Positions 59,841 to 64,000 of a DNA stretch of 64,000 nt are shown piece after piece. The translations under genes were made by a program, and so were the position numbers. Location of the stretch: positions 682,001-746,000 of the forward strand of contig NZ_CADIJX010000002.1 in assembly GCF_902859625.1 (NCBI RefSeq). Reading direction: 5' to 3'. The stretch comes from Achromobacter pestifer. Lineage in GTDB: Bacteria > Pseudomonadota > Gammaproteobacteria > Burkholderiales > Burkholderiaceae_B. Each line of letters starts with the position of its first letter. Within the stretch, counting starts at the first letter, position 1. The notes beneath the pieces are model-generated. The model was not told the origin of the DNA. It saw only the letters and a list, made by a program, of their open reading frames with translations, and made no database searches.

Positions 59841-60797
59841 TTATTCCACTGGCGTGATGACCCGGCCCGTGTCGAAGTAGGCTTGCAGGTTTTGCAGCAT
59901 CAGGTTTTCCATGTCCAGGCGCGTCTCCAGCGTGGCGCTGCCGATGTGCGGCAGGACAACGGCGTTGTCGCTCTGGATCAGGGCTTCCGGCACCTTGGGT
60001 TCATGTTCAAACACATCCAGCGCGGCGCAGCCCAGCTTGCCGGCGTCCAATGCTGCGACCAGCGCGGTTTCATCAATGACCGGGCCGCGCGCGATGTTGA
60101 CGATGATGCCCTTGGGGCCCAGCGCTTCCAGTACCGGCTGGTTCACCAGGTGGCGCGTGCTGGGGCCGCCCACGGTCGCCACGATCAGGAAGTCGGCCCA
60201 CTTGGCCAGATCCACCAGCGAAGCCTCATAGCCGTAGGCGATGTCGTCGCGCTTGCGGCGATTGTGATAGCGCACATCCATGTCGAACCCCACGCCGCGC
60301 TTGGCGATGGCTTCGCCGATGCGGCCCAGGCCCACGATGCCCAGCTTCTTGCCGCTGACCCGTTGGCCCAGCGGAATGCTGCCGTGCACCTGGCCCCATT
60401 GGCCGGCGCGCACGAAGCGTTCACCCTGGCCCATGCGGCGGGCGCCCGCGATCAACAGGCCCCAGGCCAGATCCGCCACGCAGTCCGTCAACACGTCCGG
60501 TGTGTTGCTGACCTGCACGCCGCGTTTGTGGGCGGCTTCCACATCAATGGTCTCGTAACCCACGCCCCAGCTGCAAATGGCTTTCAGGTCGGGCAGGGCG
60601 TTGATGAGCTCGGCGTTGGCGCCGAAGTTGGCCGACGTGACGACCGCGGTGATGCCCTTGCCGTGTTCAGCCAATGCGGCTTTGCGGTCAGGGAATTTCC
60701 ACAGCTCGACAACGTCATAGCGGTCGGCAAGGTTCTTGTTGGCGGAGGGGGAGCCGGCCAGCGAGCCGACCTGGATGATGCGTTGCTTAGTGGTCAT
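59841..60797 (-). CDS. D-isomer-specific 2-hydroxyacid dehydrogenase (GRHPR/hydroxypyruvate reductase-like)
   Basis: This 318-residue NAD(P)H-dependent oxidoreductase has the Rossmann motif KKLGIVGLGRIGEAIA. Its catalytic triad is intact: Arg in VNIARGPVID, Glu in VFEHEPKVPEAL and His in VVLPHIGSAT. Glyoxylate, hydroxypyruvate or a related 2-keto acid is the probable substrate. The start is uncertain: ATG 60797 (MTTKQR) gives family length, and ATG 60830 would add 11 residues; neither has a good ribosome site. A Bug receptor gene lies 104 bp upstream in the same direction, with a strong hairpin between. Confidence 0.9.
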   Translation of the reverse strand: MTTKQRIIQVGSLAGSPSANKNLADRYDVVELWKFPDRKAALAEHGKGITAVVTSANFGANAELINALPDLKAICSWGVGYETIDVEAAHKRGVQVSNTPDVLTDCVADLAWGLLIAGARRMGQGERFVRAGQWGQVHGSIPLGQRVSGKKLGIVGLGRIGEAIAKRGVGFDMDVRYHNRRKRDDIAYGYEASLVDLAKWADFLIVATVGGPSTRHLVNQPVLEALGPKGIIVNIARGPVIDETALVAALDAGKLGCAALDVFEHEPKVPEALIQSDNAVVLPHIGSATLETRLDMENLMLQNLQAYFDTGRVITPVE

Positions 60798-60855
60798 GTT
60801 GTCGTACGGGTGGGTGGCGAAAACGGTCATGCTACTTGATCCAGCCTTGAAATCC

Positions 60856-60887
60856 GCTGAGGGGATGCCCGCAGGCATCCCCTCAGC
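60856..60887. repeat. 14-bp perfect hairpin between Bug gene and hydroxyacid dehydrogenase gene
   Basis: GCTGAGGGGATGCC pairs perfectly with GGCATCCCCTCAGC around CGCA. No T-tract follows on the minus strand. It could be an mRNA-processing or stabilising structure that raises receptor transcript over dehydrogenase transcript, or a terminator. Confidence 0.65.
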
Positions 60888-60900
60888 AGTTCCTGCGGGC

Positions 60901-61869
60901 TTATTCCAACTGGATGTTGGCCTTCTGGATGACGTCTTTCCAACGCTTGACTTCGCCTTGCTGGAATTCCGTGAACTGCTGCGGCGTATTGGCCACGACT
61001 TCAAAGCCCAGGCCTTGCAGCGTCTGTTCAGTCTTCGGATCGCGCAAAGCGGTTTGCAGGGCTTTGGACAATTGCTGCACCACTGCGGGCGGGGTGCCCT
61101 TGGGCACGGCGAAACCCTGCCAGGAATACACCACCATGTCCTTGATGCCGGCTTCGGCCAAGGTGGGCACGTTGGGCAGGTCCGCCGCGCGCGTATCGCC
61201 GGTGATGGCCAGCGCCTTGAGCTTGCCCGCCTTGATATGGTTCTGCACCGCGCCCAGGTTCTGGAACGACACGTTGACCTGGCCGCCGATCAAGTCCGCG
61301 ATGGCGGCGCCGCCGCCTTTGTAGGGCACGTCCACGCCGGTGCTGTCGGTGCGCTGGCGGAACAGCACGGCGGACAGGTGGTCGGACGAACCGGTGCCTG
61401 ACGAGGCGTACGACACGCTGCCTGGATTCTTCTTCGCATAGGCGACCAGTTCCGCGACGGTGGTGACGGGAAAGGAGGTGGCGGCGACCAGCACGTTGGG
61501 GTTGCGCACGGCCTGCGTCAAGTACGTGAAATCCTTGCTGGGGTTGTAGTTCAGGTTCTTGTACAGCGCTTCGTTGATGGCGAACGTGCCGATCGAACCC
61601 ACCATCATGGTGTAGCCATCGGGCGTGCTGCGAGCCAGGGCTTGCGCGCCGATGGCACTGTTGGCGCCCGGCTTGTTCTCGACCACGAAGGTCTGGCCCA
61701 GCAGCTTGGATAGCGCCGGGGTGACGGAGCGTGCGGTGATATCGGATGAGCCGCCGGGTACGAAGGGCACGATCATGGTGACCGGCTTGTCGGGATAGCC
61801 GGCGGCCTGGACCGCCGGCCCGCCAAGCAGGACGGCACCCGCCGCGATGGCGCAGATCAGTTTATTCAT
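60901..61869 (-). CDS. Bug/TctC-family periplasmic binding protein
   Basis: This 322-residue receptor has a signal peptide (to VQAA before GYPDKP). Core motifs are MIVPFVPGGSSDITARSV, VENKPGANSAIGAQALARSTPDGYT and VPYKGGGAAIADLIGGQV. The adjacent 2-hydroxyacid dehydrogenase suggests a hydroxy- or keto-acid ligand. No tripartite permease genes are nearby. Confidence 0.92.
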   Translation of the reverse strand: MNKLICAIAAGAVLLGGPAVQAAGYPDKPVTMIVPFVPGGSSDITARSVTPALSKLLGQTFVVENKPGANSAIGAQALARSTPDGYTMMVGSIGTFAINEALYKNLNYNPSKDFTYLTQAVRNPNVLVAATSFPVTTVAELVAYAKKNPGSVSYASSGTGSSDHLSAVLFRQRTDSTGVDVPYKGGGAAIADLIGGQVNVSFQNLGAVQNHIKAGKLKALAITGDTRAADLPNVPTLAEAGIKDMVVYSWQGFAVPKGTPPAVVQQLSKALQTALRDPKTEQTLQGLGFEVVANTPQQFTEFQQGEVKRWKDVIQKANIQLE

Positions 61870-61943
61870 GTTGTCTCCTGGTGCGCGTGATAATGAAAAG
61901 CCCGCCGCTCACGCTTTTCGCACGGGCCTGGATCTGCGCCGGG

Positions 61944-62945
61944 TCAGTCGACCTTGGCGCCTGATGTTTTCACGACTTCGGCCCACTTCACGGTTTCTTG
62001 CGCCATGAATTGCTTGAACTGGGCGGGAGTGTTGCCTGATGGCGTGGCACCCTGCGCCTGCAATTGCGCACGCACGGGTTCTTGTTGCAAGGCGGTCGCC
62101 ACGTCGCGCTGGATTTTGTCGACGATGGCGGATGGCGTGCCAGCGGGTGCCAGCAGGCCGAACCAGCTGGACGCCTCGTAGCCCTTCACGCCGGCCTCGG
62201 CCATCGTTGGCACATCGGGCAAGGCGGGCGAACGCGAGGGGGTGGTGACCGCCAGCGGCCGCAGCTTGCCGCCCTTGATGTAGCCCATGGAAGACGGCAG
62301 GTTGTCGAAGATGAGGTCGGCGGAGCCGCCCATCACGTCGGTCAGCGCGGGGCTGCTGCCCTTGTACGGCACATGTGTCATGCGCGTGCCCGTCATGCTT
62401 TGGAAGAGCTCGCCCGAGAGATGCGTGGAGGTGCCGTTGCCCGTGGACGCCATGTTGACGCTGTCCGGGTTGGCCTTCAGGTACTTGATCAGATCGGCCA
62501 CGGTGCGGATGCCGTGCTTGTCGGCGAACTTGGGATTCAATTCAAGCACGTTCGGCACCGGGATGACGAGCGTCACGGGCACGAAGTCCTTGACCGGGTC
62601 ATAGGGCAGCTTGGCGTAGACGGACTGGTTGATGGCATGGGTGCTCACGGTGCCCATCAGCAAGGTGTAGCCATCGGCGGGCGCGCGCGCGGCTTCGGCA
62701 CTGCCGACGTTTCCGCCTGCGCCTGCCTTGTTGTCCACCACCACGGACTTGTTCCAGCTCTTGCCCAATTCGGCGGCCACGACGCGGGCGGCGATGTCTG
62801 CCGTGCCGCCTGCGGGGAAGGGCACGATGATCTTCACATCACGATCGGGGTAATCGGCGGCGGACGCTGCGGCCGGCAGCATCAAGGCCGTGGCCGCCAA
62901 ACAGGCGGCGGTGAACAAGCGGCGATGCACGGGGGGTGCTTGCAT
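61944..62945 (-). CDS. Bug/TctC-family periplasmic binding protein
   Basis: This 333-residue receptor has a signal peptide with a basic start ([29 protein letters not shown]). Core motifs are [42 protein letters not shown] and [19 protein letters not shown] 62945 follows GGAGA; the upstream frame lacks support. It is divergent from the DHDPS-family gene, with tandem operator-like repeats in between, so the two are probably co-regulated and concern the same compound, perhaps a sugar acid. Confidence 0.92.
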   Translation of the reverse strand: MQAPPVHRRLFTAACLAATALMLPAAASAADYPDRDVKIIVPFPAGGTADIAARVVAAELGKSWNKSVVVDNKAGAGGNVGSAEAARAPADGYTLLMGTVSTHAINQSVYAKLPYDPVKDFVPVTLVIPVPNVLELNPKFADKHGIRTVADLIKYLKANPDSVNMASTGNGTSTHLSGELFQSMTGTRMTHVPYKGSSPALTDVMGGSADLIFDNLPSSMGYIKGGKLRPLAVTTPSRSPALPDVPTMAEAGVKGYEASSWFGLLAPAGTPSAIVDKIQRDVATALQQEPVRAQLQAQGATPSGNTPAQFKQFMAQETVKWAEVVKTSGAKVD

Positions 62946-63065
62946 GGAACGTGTCTCCTCGGTGTGCGCGTGGCCGCGCATCGTTTGTGGGGAATTCACC
63001 CCTGGCGTCGCCCGAGGTTTGAAGCGCGCCAGGCGCATGCCGCACCCTGCGTTTTGCTGCCGTTC

Positions 63066-63116
63066 TACTTGTCAAACAAATATAAGTATTGAGAATATAC
63101 TTGTCAACCAAGTATA
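63066..63116. promoter_or_regulatory. Tandem inverted repeats with shared ACTTGTCAA core, candidate GntR-type operators
   Basis: Site A (63066-63082) is TACTTG, five bases, CAAATA. Site B (63096-63116) has perfect eight-base arms TATACTTG and CAAGTATA around TCAAC. Both contain ACTTGTCAA, 32 bp apart (about three helix turns). They lie between the divergent Bug and DHDPS-family genes. TTGT-N-ACAA-like cores are common for GntR-family regulators; the regulator is not in the window. Confidence 0.62.
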
Positions 63117-63165
63117 CTTTTTTCAGCTTACTCATCTGACAACTGGATCTGCCAGGAGCCCGTCC

Positions 63166-64000
63166 ATGAAAACTTCCCCGGTGTCCGCCCAGGACTTGCA
63201 ACGTTCCGTCATTGCCGTGCCGCCGCTGGCGCGACACGACGATCTGTCCTTGAACGAAGCGGCCAACAAGGCACTGCTGGGGCATCTGGAAGCCGGCGGC
63301 GTGCGCAACGTCATGTATGGCGGCAACGCCAACTTCTACAACGTGGGCGTCAGCGAGTACGCGCGCATCGTGGACATGCTGGCGGGCCTGGCGGGTTCGG
63401 ACACATGGATCCTGCCGTCGGTGGGGCCGGATTACGGCAAGATGATGGATCAGGCGGCGATTCTGCGTTCGCGCCCGTTCCCCACGGCGATGCTGCTTCC
63501 GATGTCGTTTCCGTACACGGATGCCGGGCTGGCCGATGGCGTGCGGCGCTTTACCGATGCCTTGGGCAAACCCGCCGTGATCTACATCAAGTCAGCCGAC
63601 TATCTGTCGCCGGAAACGGCCGCACGCCTGATCGAGGAAGGCCGCATCGTGGCATTCAAATATGCCGTGGTGCGGGAGCGTCCGGAGAAGGACGCCTATC
63701 TGTCTTCATTTTTGCAATCGGTGGACGCGCGCTGGGTCGTCAGCGGCATTGGCGAACGCCCGGCCATCGTCCACTATCGCGACTTTGGGCTGAAGAGCTT
63801 CACGTCCGGCTCGGTCTGCGTGGCGCCGCGCGGATCGATGCGCCTGCTGCACCTGCTGCGCGAAGGCCGCTACGACGAGGCCGAAGCCGTGCGTCAGCAC
63901 TATCTGGGGCTGGAAGACTGCCGCGACGGCATCAGCCCCATTCGCGTGCTGCATGACGCCGTGACCCTGTCGGGCGTGGCGAACATGGGGCCGATGCTGC
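63166..64000 (+). CDS. Dihydrodipicolinate synthase / KDG aldolase family protein (partial, 3' end outside window)
   Basis: The visible 278 residues form most of a class I aldolase TIM barrel. The Schiff-base lysine is probably the Lys of GRIVAFKYAVV, and the family YGGNANFYN segment near residue 52 replaces the usual G-T-T-G-E motif. This departure suggests a catabolic sugar-acid or keto-acid lyase rather than the lysine-pathway DapA. AGGAG lies seven bases before ATG 63166. The neighbouring Bug receptor gene and shared operators point to the use of an imported acid. Confidence 0.88.
   Translation, partial: MKTSPVSAQDLQRSVIAVPPLARHDDLSLNEAANKALLGHLEAGGVRNVMYGGNANFYNVGVSEYARIVDMLAGLAGSDTWILPSVGPDYGKMMDQAAILRSRPFPTAMLLPMSFPYTDAGLADGVRRFTDALGKPAVIYIKSADYLSPETAARLIEEGRIVAFKYAVVRERPEKDAYLSSFLQSVDARWVVSGIGERPAIVHYRDFGLKSFTSGSVCVAPRGSMRLLHLLREGRYDEAEAVRQHYLGLEDCRDGISPIRVLHDAVTLSGVANMGPML

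Noticed and set aside
1..64000. Mobile element, prophage, CRISPR array, tRNA or rRNA genes
   Set aside because: No transposase, integrase, spaced direct repeats or tRNA cloverleaf sequences were recognised while reading the window.

Overview
The window reads as a chromosomal segment of a high-GC betaproteobacterium of the Alcaligenaceae, most likely Achromobacter or a close Bordetella relative. Supporting signs are four Bug/TctC-type periplasmic binding proteins without adjacent TctAB permeases, a BvgA/BvgS-like pair beside a fimbrial operon, abundant aromatic catabolism, and dense GntR, IclR, LysR, TetR and MarR regulators. No tRNA, rRNA, insertion sequence, phage or CRISPR was seen. About 60 genes are present; the first and last are cut by the window edges.

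Left part (1-9.4 kb): a peptide-type ABC importer operon (minus strand: class II aldolase-like protein, binding protein, two permeases, fused double ATPase) faces an FCD-GntR regulator operon carrying an acetylpolyamine amidohydrolase-like deacetylase, a hydroxylysine-kinase-like phosphotransferase and a class III PLP enzyme of the phospho-lyase type. A palindrome lies between them. A PHP-domain lipoprotein follows (9.4-11.1 kb).

11.2-20.2 kb: a long minus-strand operon for hydroquinone degradation. It holds a sulfatase, a Bug receptor, both hydroquinone 1,2-dioxygenase subunits, a semialdehyde dehydrogenase, maleylacetate reductase, a hydroxyquinol-type intradiol dioxygenase and a Rieske ferredoxin. 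A divergent IclR regulator lies across a 9-1-9 palindrome.

20.2-27 kb: a TetR regulator, a split pair matching the two halves of plant Tm-1 (UPF0261 plus a TIM barrel), an SRPBCC protein, a LysR regulator, an N-acyl-D-amino-acid deacylase and a Bug receptor.

27-31.5 kb: a probable iron-regulated extracytoplasmic flavin electron-transfer cluster (PepSY membrane protein, DUF2271 protein with an ApbE flavinylation motif, DUF4198 protein, ApbE, membrane-anchored flavodoxin/NADPH reductase) behind a Fur-box-like site.

31.5-37.8 kb: HdeD-like and CrcB membrane proteins, the squalene genes hpnCDE, alr and a short-chain dehydrogenase.

38-49.4 kb: an unorthodox BvgS-like sensor kinase, an eight-gene chaperone-usher fimbrial operon on the opposite strand, and a BvgA-like response regulator divergent from the major pilin gene. 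The shared promoter region holds BvgA-heptad-like half sites.

49.4-55.9 kb: homoprotocatechuate degradation (hpaI, hpaH, hpaG2, an hpaF-hpaG1 fusion; divergent hpaE, hpaD; hpaR) with two MarR-type operators. The hydroxylase hpaBC is absent.

56-64 kb: a membrane-anchored hypothetical protein, radA, a TauE/SafE permease, a small secreted Lys/His-rich protein, a 2-hydroxyacid dehydrogenase with a Bug receptor, another Bug receptor, and a truncated DHDPS/KDG-aldolase-family gene behind tandem operator-like repeats.
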